From: Streptomyces sp. NBC_01306
Lineage (GTDB): Bacteria; Actinomycetota; Actinomycetes; Streptomycetales; Streptomycetaceae
Direction of reading: 5' to 3'
Length of the DNA: 64,000 nt
Assembly: GCF_026340465.1 (NCBI RefSeq)
Contig: NZ_JAPEPC010000001.1
Location: forward strand, 6,897,501-6,961,500
Part shown: piece by piece, positions 55,497 to 62,459 of the stretch
How the letters are laid out: each line of letters starts with the position of its first letter
Numbering within the stretch: position 1 is the stretch's first letter
Made by a program: the position numbers and the translations under genes
The notes under the pieces: generated by a model
Told to the model about the DNA's origin: nothing
Databases searched by the model: none
Seen by the model: the letters and a program-made list of their open reading frames with translations, nothing else

Positions 55497-56159
55497 TCAG
55501 CGCGGCGAGGTGGCGGCGGGGTCGGTCCCGCCGGCTCTGTCGGTCCCTTCGGTCTTGTCGGTCCCGTCGGCCGGGGGTGCCCCCAGGCTCCAGTCGAGCC
55601 CGTACCGCTGGAACAGCTCGGCCCGCAGTCGCGCGTGCGGCATGGGCGCCCCCGGCAGCAGCTGGGCGAAGACCGTGCCCATCAGCTGGGCACGCAGCAG
55701 CGGGTAGTCGGTGTCCGGGTCGGGTGACCCGTACCGCTCCACGGCCGAGCGCAGGACCCGGGCGAGCTGCTGCTGTTCGGGGCACTGTACGAATCCCTGC
55801 TCCTGGAGGATTCCGGCCATATGCGTCCGCATCAGTACGGGGTGGTCGGCGGCCAGCCCCAGGATCGCGTCGATGGCCCGCGCCAGCAGTTCCTGCCCGT
55901 CGTCGGTGCGCGGCTCACGCTCCATGGCCGCGGTGAGCGTGCGGTGCATCAGGCGGTGCACCGCGGACTGCAGCAGATACCGCTTGCCCGGGAAGTAGTA
56001 CGAGACGAGACCGCGGGCGGATCCGGCGCGGTCGGCGATGTCCGCCAGCGTCGTCGCCTCGTATCCGCGCTCACCGACAAGATCCACTGTGGCCTGCAGC
56101 AGCCGCTCGCGGGAACGCCGCCGCAACTCCTCATTGACCGATTGGCTGCGCGGGGACAT
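55497..56159 (-). CDS. TetR-family transcriptional regulator
   Basis: A 220-residue TetR regulator. The HTH domain reads RERLLQATVDLVGERGYEATTLADIADRAGSARGLVSYYFPGKRYLLQSAVHRLMH. The C-terminal ligand domain contains VLMRTHMAGILQEQGF and AQLMGTVFAQLLPGAPMPH, and the last 25 residues are Asp/Gly/Thr-rich. AGGAG lies before ATG 56159. The TGGCT-CTC-AGCCA palindrome at 56179-56191 lies just upstream of the start and may be autoregulatory. No divergent target gene lies next to it: the ArsR gene ends 13 bases beyond its stop and the HAD gene upstream is on the same strand. Confidence 0.92.
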   Translation of the reverse strand: MSPRSQSVNEELRRRSRERLLQATVDLVGERGYEATTLADIADRAGSARGLVSYYFPGKRYLLQSAVHRLMHRTLTAAMEREPRTDDGQELLARAIDAILGLAADHPVLMRTHMAGILQEQGFVQCPEQQQLARVLRSAVERYGSPDPDTDYPLLRAQLMGTVFAQLLPGAPMPHARLRAELFQRYGLDWSLGAPPADGTDKTEGTDRAGGTDPAATSPR

Positions 56160-56173
56160 GCTTTACTCCTGCG

Positions 56174-56199
56174 TTGACTGGCTCTCAGCCAACTATAAT
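56174..56199. promoter_or_regulatory. TetR autoregulatory operator candidate
   Basis: TGGCT (56179-56183), CTC, AGCCA (56187-56191) form a 13-base palindrome flanked by TTGAC and ACTATAA. It lies 20-32 bases upstream of the TetR start on the minus strand. TTATAG on the minus strand at 56198-56193 is a possible -10 box. Confidence 0.45.
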
Positions 56200-56372
56200 C
56201 AGCGCATCCTGCAAAGGGCCCCGTCAGGGGCTGTTCTGCGGGCATCGTCCGGACCGGGCGGCGCGGGGGACCGTCCGGTTCGGATTTCCTGCTGCCGCGA
56301 CCTGGTGATTTCCGGCTTTTTCGGGTGGTTCCGGCAGTTCCCCGCCGGGCTGCTCTGGGCGCGCCCCTCGTG

Positions 56373-57080
56373 TCAGCCGACGATATCCAGCACCGGGCGG
56401 AGTGCGTCCGGGCGCTCGGCGGCCGGGAGGTGGTCCACGAAGTGGACCGCGCAGCCCAGATTCCGGGCACCGCCGTCGGCGCGGCGCTCGTCGCCGACCA
56501 TCAGGGTCTCGCCGGGATCCTGGCCCAGCGCCTCGCAAGCGGCACGGAAGAGCCGGACGTCGGGTTTCTGGACGCCGTGCTCGTACGACAGGGTGTAGTG
56601 GTCCACGTACGGATCGACCCCGTGGGCGCGGAACACCGGCCGCAGGTCCCAGCCGATGTTGCTCACCACGCCGACCCCGATCCCGCGGGCGTGCAGGGTG
56701 CCGAGCACCTCGGCCGTGTCCGGGTAGGGGCTCCAGGCGTCCGGTGTCCTGTGGCGTGCGTAGAGGGCGTCGTACAGTGCCGGATCCGGCAGCTCGACCT
56801 GGCGGGCGAGGCCCGTGAACGCGGCGCGGTGCTGCTCGGCGCTCTCGTCGCGGGATGCCCACAGCCCGGCGAGCGAGGGCGGCACCCGCTGGGGGGTGGG
56901 GCCACCGGGTTGTGCGCCCGCAGCGGTCAACTCCGCTGTGCGGAGGGCGAATTCCTCCTGGTCCAGCGTGATACCCGCCTCCTCCAGGGTGGCCCGCAGC
57001 CACGTCGCGACAGACTCGGCCCGGAAGAGGGTCCCGGAGAAGTCGAAGAGTACGGCCTTGATCGTCCCCTTGATCGTCAT
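56373..57080 (-). CDS. HAD-superfamily hydrolase (haloacid dehalogenase-like)
   Basis: A 235-residue HAD protein. Motif I reads AVLFDFSGTLF with the nucleophile Asp; the usual DxDGT second Asp is Ser. Motif II is GVVSNIGWDLR, motif III the Lys in YEHGVQKPDVRLFRAACEALG, and motif IV is LMVGDERRADGGARNLG. A four-helix C1 cap lies between motifs I and II. Substrates of this group are small phosphates or haloacids and cannot be assigned. ATG 57080 follows GGAAG; a longer upstream frame reads into the inverted-repeat element at 57141 and is not real. Confidence 0.88.
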   Translation of the reverse strand: MTIKGTIKAVLFDFSGTLFRAESVATWLRATLEEAGITLDQEEFALRTAELTAAGAQPGGPTPQRVPPSLAGLWASRDESAEQHRAAFTGLARQVELPDPALYDALYARHRTPDAWSPYPDTAEVLGTLHARGIGVGVVSNIGWDLRPVFRAHGVDPYVDHYTLSYEHGVQKPDVRLFRAACEALGQDPGETLMVGDERRADGGARNLGCAVHFVDHLPAAERPDALRPVLDIVG

Positions 57081-57140
57081 GGGGGCATTCTTCCCCGTCC
57101 GGCTGTCGCGACAGTCACCGGTATCGCTGCCGTCATGGCC

Positions 57141-57305
57141 AGTGCCACGGCAGGCAACGTTTGCCCCGTCGCGACGCCCGGCACACACTCTCGCCGCACC
57201 GGCCGAAAGCCCAAGTACGTCCAGTACAAGGGCTTCCGGCCGGCACGCCGAGAGCACGCACCGAACGCCGCTCCTTGACGGGCAAACCTTGCCTGCCGCG
57301 GCACT
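57141..57305. mobile_element. MITE-like long inverted-repeat element
   Basis: The left end, AGTGCCACGGCAGGCAACGT (57141-57160) continuing TTGCCC to 57166, pairs with the right end 57280-57305 at 24 of 26 positions. A second pair, starting CTCTCG at 57189 and ending CGAGAG at 57254, matches at about 25 of 31 positions around the loop GTAC-GTCCA-GTAC (57215-57227). The whole 165-base element is thus an imperfect palindrome with no coding capacity. Its right end supplies the TAG stop of the M56 peptidase gene. I recognise the type as a repeat found in many Streptomyces genomes, from memory. No clear target duplication was found. Confidence 0.7.
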
Positions 57306-58239
57306 AGCCGAGCGCGCGCAGCCCGGGGATGAACGCCACCAGCAGTGGCACGACCGGCACCAGCGAGGCGGCGGCGGTCAGCCGCAGCCTGCGGCCGGCG
57401 GTGAGGCGCGGGGCCGCGTTCAGCAGCCGGTCGACTCGGTGCGGAAGTTCCGCGTCGGGGGTCGGACAGGGGCCAAACACCCCGCGGTGCTCGTTGAGTT
57501 GGACCAGCGCCAGCGCTATGGTCAGCCGCCCGAACCGGCGCGAGGCCACATCGTCGGCGGCCAGCTCCACCAGCCGGTGCATCTCGTTGCGGAAGGCGGC
57601 GAAGACCGGAATCTGCGGGAAGCCCACGGCCAGCGCGGCCGAGCAGTGCAGCAGCCAGTCGTGACGGGCCCGCGCGTGGCCCTGTTCATGGGCGAGCACG
57701 GCATCGAGCTGATGGCCTTTCAGCCCCCGTAGTGCCCCTGTGGTGATGACCAGTTGGGGAGCCGAGCCGGGCAGCCACCAGGCGTCGGGGCGCTCGCCCT
57801 CCAGCACGACGAGGCGCTCGCCGCCCGGTTCCTCGCCGGGCAGCACGGGGGAGCGCACCAGCAGTTCCCTGCGGCTCCGCCGGCGTGCGGCCCGCGCGCG
57901 GCGGATCTCCCGGGTGAGCATCGCGGCCGTCCAGACACCACCGGCGGCCAGCACCGTCGCTGTCGCCGCCGACCACTGCGCGTATGTGCCGAGGGCGTAC
58001 GCCTCCACCACGGCGTGCGGGGCCGGGGCGAAGACGTGGCCCCGCACGAGCTGCCAGGCCGCCGAGGCGCTGAAGGTCATCGCCAGCGCGAAGCAGAGCA
58101 GTACAGCGGCAACCACGCACTGCCACACCCACAGCGCCACCACGGGCTCCCGCTCGGGCCACTGGGCGCGTGCCAGAAGCCGCGGTGCCGCAACAGCAGC
58201 CACGGCTCCGAGTAGCAACAGCGCTAGGGAGACCACCAT
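57304..58239 (-). CDS. M56-family membrane metallopeptidase (BlaR1-like)
   Basis: A 311-residue membrane protein with four or five hydrophobic segments: near the start, at about residues 30-60, 85-115 and 200-220, and at the C-terminus. The zinc motif is LDAVLAHEQGHARARHD (HExxH), with a downstream Glu in VELAADDVASRRFG. BlaR1/MecR1 peptidases cleave a BlaI-type repressor, but no BlaI gene is adjacent in this window. The gene ends exactly at the right end of the inverted-repeat element, whose last bases provide the stop codon. The annotated ATG at 58239 is used. Confidence 0.9.
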   Translation of the reverse strand: MVVSLALLLLGAVAAVAAPRLLARAQWPEREPVVALWVWQCVVAAVLLCFALAMTFSASAAWQLVRGHVFAPAPHAVVEAYALGTYAQWSAATATVLAAGGVWTAAMLTREIRRARAARRRSRRELLVRSPVLPGEEPGGERLVVLEGERPDAWWLPGSAPQLVITTGALRGLKGHQLDAVLAHEQGHARARHDWLLHCSAALAVGFPQIPVFAAFRNEMHRLVELAADDVASRRFGRLTIALALVQLNEHRGVFGPCPTPDAELPHRVDRLLNAAPRLTAGRRLRLTAAASLVPVVPLLVAFIPGLRALG

Positions 58240-58369
58240 GGTCGTCAGTTTATGGAGTCGGTGTGTCGCCGGGGTATGGCCTGGCTCCGCAAGTGACGCA
58301 GGACACGGCCTGGTTCCGCCCAGGAGTGGGGAAACTGTCCTGTTCGGTGTCGCTCGCGGATGCGGAGTC

Positions 58370-59164
58370 TCAACTGCCGGTCAGGGTGCGGCCGAGGAGC
58401 GAGAGCAGGCAGTCCCAGTGGCGCTGCACCGCGACGGGGTCGAAGGCCTCCGTGTCGGACATGGTGAAGCCGTGGACGGTGCCGGGTTGGATCTCGGTGG
58501 TGTGGCGGACACCTGCGGCGTCCAGGGCCTGGTTGAGCGCGCTGAAGGTCTCGGGGGTCATGTCGCCTTCGGCGAGGCCGAGGTGTACCTGCGCCCTGAC
58601 CTCGGGGAAGAGGTGGTGCGGGCTTTCGGGCGCGTCCGTGACCAGGGGGCTGGGGTGGAATCCGGCGACGGCGGCCACCCGGCCCGGGTGGGCCGCCGCG
58701 GTGCGCATCGCCAGGGCGCCACCCATGCAGTAGCCGATCGCGGCGACCGGTCCGGCACTGACCTCGGGCCGGCCGGTGAGGAAGCCGAGGTAGGCGTCGG
58801 CGTCCCGCAGGGCGCGTTCGGGGGTGTGCGCCTCGATCAAGGGCATCAGCTGGGCGAAGACCGCGGGCCTGACCTCTTTCCCGAGGTACGCGGGAAGGTC
58901 GGTCACCGGCGCCGGACCGTGCCGGTAGTAGAGGTTGGGGACGAGTACGTAGTACCCGTGCCCGGCCAGTTCGCGGGCCATCTCCCGCAGCACGGGCCGC
59001 AGGCCGAAGGCGTCCGGATACATCAGCACCCCGGGGTGCTGCTCGCCTCCGTCGGGGAAGGCGGCGAAGGCGTCGGCCCGGCCGTCCGCTGTGGGAATCC
59101 GCAGTGTCCTGGTGTGACTGCTGTTCGCTGGTTCCTCGACTCTGGTGTTCGCGTGGTGGGGCAT
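58370..59164 (-). CDS. Dienelactone hydrolase-family protein
   Basis: A 264-residue alpha/beta hydrolase. The nucleophile elbow is IGYCMGGALAMRTA, with Cys as the nucleophile, as in dienelactone hydrolase. The acid lies in LGLAEGDMTPE and the His in PGTVHGFTM. The start ATG 59164 (MPHHANTRV) is chosen because the sequence above it is intergenic. The gene is divergent from a TetR regulator; the palindrome TGCAATGGTCATTGCA at 59197 lies between them. A role in hydrolysing lactones or esters is inferred from family only. Confidence 0.9.
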   Translation of the reverse strand: MPHHANTRVEEPANSSHTRTLRIPTADGRADAFAAFPDGGEQHPGVLMYPDAFGLRPVLREMARELAGHGYYVLVPNLYYRHGPAPVTDLPAYLGKEVRPAVFAQLMPLIEAHTPERALRDADAYLGFLTGRPEVSAGPVAAIGYCMGGALAMRTAAAHPGRVAAVAGFHPSPLVTDAPESPHHLFPEVRAQVHLGLAEGDMTPETFSALNQALDAAGVRHTTEIQPGTVHGFTMSDTEAFDPVAVQRHWDCLLSLLGRTLTGS

Positions 59165-59196
59165 GGCGGGTAAAGTACAACGTGTAGGGCAGCGAA

Positions 59197-59212
59197 TGCA
59201 ATGGTCATTGCA
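59197..59212. promoter_or_regulatory. Palindromic operator between dienelactone hydrolase and TetR genes
   Basis: TGCAATGGTCATTGCA has perfect 7-base arms (TGCAATG/CATTGCA) around GT. It lies 33 bases from the hydrolase start and 57 bases from the TetR start, in an AT-rich patch where both promoters should be. The TetR protein is the obvious candidate binder. Confidence 0.6.
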
Positions 59213-59268
59213 GTTTCCGCTTACGGGTACCTTGACCAGGGCGGCAGGGGCAGAGAGGGCGGTCACCC

Positions 59269-59898
59269 ATGAGGCAGGGCCAGGCGGAGAAGCGGGCGGC
59301 CATCCTGCGGGGCGCGCGCAAGGTCTTCGGGCGTGACGGCTATACCCGTACGAGCATCGAATCGATCGCCAAGGAGGCCGTGGTCTCCACCCGTACGATC
59401 TACAACCACTTCCCCGGTGGGAAGGTCCAGCTCTTCAGGGCCGTGGTGGTCGAGGGCTCGGAGCCGGTCGTCGAGGCGCGTCTCGACGCGATCGACCGGC
59501 GGCTGTACAAGGTCACCGCGGCCGAACTGGAGCAGGACCTCGTCGAGTTCGTACGGGCCTGGGTCGCCTCGTCGCACCGGTTCGCCGATCATTTCGCGGT
59601 CGTCCGGCAGATGCGGGTCGAAAGTGCCCATCTCCCTCAGGAGTTCCTCACGGCCTGGCGGCAGAGCGGACCGCAGCGGGCTTCCGACGCGCTGGCCGAG
59701 CGGTTCGAGCGGCTGGCCGCCGACGGACTGCTCGTGACGGACGATCCGGCGCGGGCGGCCCGCCACTTGCTGCTGCTCACGGTGGCGGAGATCAACGAGC
59801 AGAGTTTCCACGGGGCGTTGCCGCTTTCGGACGGGGCGGAGGACGCGATCATCGAGTCGGGGGTACGAGCCTTCCTCCAGGGATACGCGCCCCGTTGA
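59269..59898 (+). CDS. TetR-family transcriptional regulator
   Basis: A 209-residue regulator. The HTH is KRAAILRGARKVFGRDGYTRTSIESIAKEAVVSTRTIYNHFPGGKVQLFRAVV (59299-59450 or so). The ligand domain has VRQMRVESAHLPQEFLTAWRQSG and ARHLLLLTVAEINEQSFHGAL, a TetR_C_7/8-type pattern. It starts at ATG 59269 and is divergent from the dienelactone hydrolase gene. It probably represses both through the palindrome at 59197. The inducer is unknown. Confidence 0.92.
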   Translation: MRQGQAEKRAAILRGARKVFGRDGYTRTSIESIAKEAVVSTRTIYNHFPGGKVQLFRAVVVEGSEPVVEARLDAIDRRLYKVTAAELEQDLVEFVRAWVASSHRFADHFAVVRQMRVESAHLPQEFLTAWRQSGPQRASDALAERFERLAADGLLVTDDPARAARHLLLLTVAEINEQSFHGALPLSDGAEDAIIESGVRAFLQGYAPR

Positions 59899-60046
59899 TC
59901 CCTTCTTGAGGGCAGGGTGTGTGCCGGGCGGAGCCGTCCCCCCTCCGGCTTCACGGCCCGCGCCGGCCTCTCGATTCGAAGAGCCGCAGCCTGGCCGCCC
60001 ACAGCTCCCACAGCTCTCCCGCTCTTGTTCCGTCGCCCTGCCGGGG

Positions 60047-60664
60047 TCAGATCGTCAGCAGCATCGCGAACATGGCCATTCCCATGGCCAGCCGGCAGGC
60101 GAGCGCCAGTTCCGGACGGGCTCCCCAGCCGATGGCACCAGCGGGCCCGCCACCCCCCGTTGCCACCGACACCGCGGGGACCAGGGTGGCGCCCGTGCGC
60201 AGGACGTACACGGCGTAGTAGGCCAGCAGCGCCCCGGTGAGGAGCGGTATCCCTCCGGCCGAGTGCGACGCGTGCTCCATGGAGCCGCCACTCATGGCGC
60301 CGTCATCCATGGCTCCGCCGTGCGCCCCGCCCGACGCCATCCCCGCTGTCATCGTGAGCGCCATGTAGACCATGGCGAGCGAGCCGACCAGGTGGTGCAG
60401 ATGGTGAGCGCTCGACCGGAGCTGCCACAGGGCCCGGAGGCCGCCTGCCGCGAAGACCGCGGCGAGTACCGTCCACCCCCACCCCGGGAGAGTGCCCATC
60501 GCGGCGGGCAGAGCCATCGCCGCCATGCCGAACCCCATCACCGCCTCGCCCCCCGCAGCCGTCCGCGCCTGCTGCGATGTGCTGCGCATCCGCAGCAGGC
60601 AGTAGGCCCCGGTCGCCGCGCTCAGCGCCATCAGCAGCCAGCCGGACATCGAGGATCCGTGCAC
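60047..60664 (-). CDS. DUF5134-family membrane protein
   Basis: A 205-residue integral membrane protein with about six hydrophobic helices, beginning SGWLLMALSAATGAYCLLRM. It matches my memory of DUF5134, a Streptomyces membrane family of unknown function. A Met/His/Asp-rich loop (MASGGAHGGAMDDGAMSG, then GSMEHASHSAGG) lies between helices; such loops often bind copper or other metals, but that is inference. The GTG start at 60664 follows GGGGAGG; the longer open frame upstream is not supported. Confidence 0.8.
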   Translation of the reverse strand: MHGSSMSGWLLMALSAATGAYCLLRMRSTSQQARTAAGGEAVMGFGMAAMALPAAMGTLPGWGWTVLAAVFAAGGLRALWQLRSSAHHLHHLVGSLAMVYMALTMTAGMASGGAHGGAMDDGAMSGGSMEHASHSAGGIPLLTGALLAYYAVYVLRTGATLVPAVSVATGGGGPAGAIGWGARPELALACRLAMGMAMFAMLLTI

Positions 60665-60856
60665 GGCGTACCTCCCCGTTCGACGCGCCGGCCCGTCCGG
60701 CCGTCCCCCTCCACGCATCGATGCCCGGGCCGGGCGGAGCGCACGCAAGCGCAGGGGGGCACGGGGGAGCGCGTCGCGGGCGCGTTACTGTCTGGTCAGC
60801 ACCGTCCGGGCAGCTCCGGACCGCCCGGAACCGCCTTCGACGGGAGACATCACCCC

Positions 60857-61423
60857 ATGGACACCGCCCCCGACCGGATCACTTTCAGGGACGCGGCAGA
60901 GGCCGACGTACCGGCGCTCGTCACCTTGATCGAGTCGGCCTACCGCGGGGACAGCAGCCGCACCGGCTGGACCACCGAGGCGGACATCCTGGACGGGCAG
61001 CGCACCGACCCGGAGGGGGTGCGCGGAGTCATGGCGGCGCCCGCCAGCCGGCTGATGGTGGTGGAGCGTGACGGCGAGCCGGTCGCCTGCTGCCAGCTGG
61101 AGCGGCGCGGCCACGCGGCCTACTTCGGGATGTTCGCGGTGAGCCCGGCCCTGCAGGGCGCGGGACTCGGCAAGCGGATCATCGCCGAGGCCGAACGCCT
61201 GGTGCACGCGGAGTGGGGTGCCGATGAGATGCATATGACGGTCATATCCGTACGGGACGACCTCATCGCCTGGTACGAGCGGCGCGGCTACCGCCGCACG
61301 GGGAGGATGTTCCCCTTCCCGTACGGCGACGAGCGGTTCGGTATCCCGCTCCGCGACGACCTTCAGTTCGAGCTGCTGATCAAGCCGCTCCCGGCCGGGA
61401 CCCCCGGCCCGCGAGCGGAGTAG
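60857..61423 (+). CDS. GNAT-family N-acetyltransferase
   Basis: A 188-residue acetyltransferase. Motif order is ITFRDAAEADVPALVTLIESAYRG, RLMVVERDGEPVACCQLERRGHAAYFGMFAVSPALQGAGLGKRIIAEAERL (acetyl-CoA binding Q-G-x-G-x-G/K loop) and MTVISVRDDLIAWYERRGYRRTG. GGGAGA precedes ATG 60857. The gene faces the glycerophosphodiesterase gene tail to tail with a 6-base gap. The acceptor amine is unknown. Confidence 0.92.
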   Translation: MDTAPDRITFRDAAEADVPALVTLIESAYRGDSSRTGWTTEADILDGQRTDPEGVRGVMAAPASRLMVVERDGEPVACCQLERRGHAAYFGMFAVSPALQGAGLGKRIIAEAERLVHAEWGADEMHMTVISVRDDLIAWYERRGYRRTGRMFPFPYGDERFGIPLRDDLQFELLIKPLPAGTPGPRAE

Positions 61424-61429
61424 CGGTCC

Positions 61430-62113
61430 TCAGGCCGTGAATCGCCCGGTGCGCCGGATCTCCGGGTAGTCGGTGGTCGCACCGTCCAGATCCAGCGCCC
61501 GGACCAGCCTCAGGTGGTCCTGGGTGTTCACCACCCAGCCGAGCACCTTCAGGCCTTCCGCGTGCGCCTTCTCGACCATCTCCAGGGTCAGCCTGCGGAT
61601 GTTCAGCGCCACCGTCGCGGCGCCGACCGCCTTGGCGCGGTCCACGATGTCCGGGCCCCAGCGGCTCGCGATGAGCACCGTCCGCACGCCCGGAACGAGT
61701 GAGGCGATCTCGCGGACCGCCTCGTCGTGGAACGAGGAGACCTCGACCCGCCCGGCCAGATCGCGCCGGAGCATCACCGCGGCGAGCGCCCGCGCCGCGG
61801 CGGCGTCCTTGATCTCTGCCTGGATCGGTGAGCGGACCGCGTCCAGCACCTCTTCGAAGACCGGGATCCGCTCGCCCTGGCCGGCGTCGAGCTCACGCAG
61901 CTCGGCGAGCGTCCGGTCGGCGATGGCTCCGTTGCCGTCGGTCGTGCGGTCCACGTCCGTGTCGTGCATGACGACGAGTGAACCGTCCTTGCTCAGATGC
62001 AGGTCGAGCTCGATGGCGTCCATACCCGCCTGTTCCGCACGGCGGAAGGACCGCAGGGTGTTCTCCGGCTCGACGCCCATGACCCCGCGATGTCCGATGA
62101 TGAGGAGACTCAA
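61430..62113 (-). CDS. Glycerophosphodiester phosphodiesterase
   Basis: A 227-residue GDPD. It hydrolyses glycerophosphodiesters to glycerol 3-phosphate and an alcohol. The catalytic motifs are IGHRGVMGVEPENTLRSF with His and Glu, IELDLHLSKDGSLVVMHD with metal ligands Glu/Asp and the second His, and VQAEIKD-like PIQAEIKDAA. The length fits cytoplasmic bacterial forms, and there is no signal peptide. The ATG at 62113 is the only good start. The 62114-62460 gap to the divergent DUF6421 gene contains repeats and a promoter but no further gene. Confidence 0.94.
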   Translation of the reverse strand: MSLLIIGHRGVMGVEPENTLRSFRRAEQAGMDAIELDLHLSKDGSLVVMHDTDVDRTTDGNGAIADRTLAELRELDAGQGERIPVFEEVLDAVRSPIQAEIKDAAAARALAAVMLRRDLAGRVEVSSFHDEAVREIASLVPGVRTVLIASRWGPDIVDRAKAVGAATVALNIRRLTLEMVEKAHAEGLKVLGWVVNTQDHLRLVRALDLDGATTDYPEIRRTGRFTA

Positions 62114-62230
62114 GGTTCTCTCGCTTCCGTCGACGGCGGCTCTCGCGTGGCATTGCTACCCAGCTGGCAGAGCCGCAGCCTAACTCTCCGCCTCCGCCAC
62201 TGTCCCCGGCTCCCGCGATGCGGCGGAGCG

Positions 62231-62292
62231 CCCGTTTTTCCGGCCGGCGGGCGGACCGGAAAACGGATCTTCCGAAGTGCGGTTTTTCCGGG
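62231..62292. repeat. GTTTTTCCGG repeats and hairpin upstream of DUF6421
   Basis: CCGTTTTTCCGG (62232-62243) pairs with CCGGAAAACGG (62256-62266) apart from one bulged T. A second direct copy of GGTTTTTCCGGG occurs at about 62281-62292. The cluster lies in the 347-base divergent gap. It may be a terminator-like or regulatory hairpin. Confidence 0.5.
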
Positions 62293-62386
62293 CACCGCGG
62301 GGTGGAAGCGGTTCCATCCCGGGCATACGACAGGAAGATTCGCTGCGATCATGGGGGTTCCGCGGGATGATTTGTTGAGTGCGACC

Positions 62387-62416
62387 TTGAACCAGCGATC
62401 CGAACATGGATACGGT
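62387..62416 (+). promoter_or_regulatory. Promoter of the DUF6421 gene
   Basis: TTGAAC (62387-62392) and TACGGT (62411-62416) are spaced by 18 bases, a fair vegetative-type promoter. It lies 44 bases before ATG 62460, leaving room for the GGAGGAAGTG ribosome-binding site. Confidence 0.45.
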
Positions 62417-62459
62417 GTCCCAGCGGTTGGACGGCAAATTCTGCTGTGGAGGAAGTGAC

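Noticed and set aside
57077..57304. 75-codon ORF on the minus strand inside the inverted repeat
   Set aside because: The frame simply reads through the palindromic element. Similar reads are often annotated as small hypothetical proteins, but there is no ribosome-binding site or domain.
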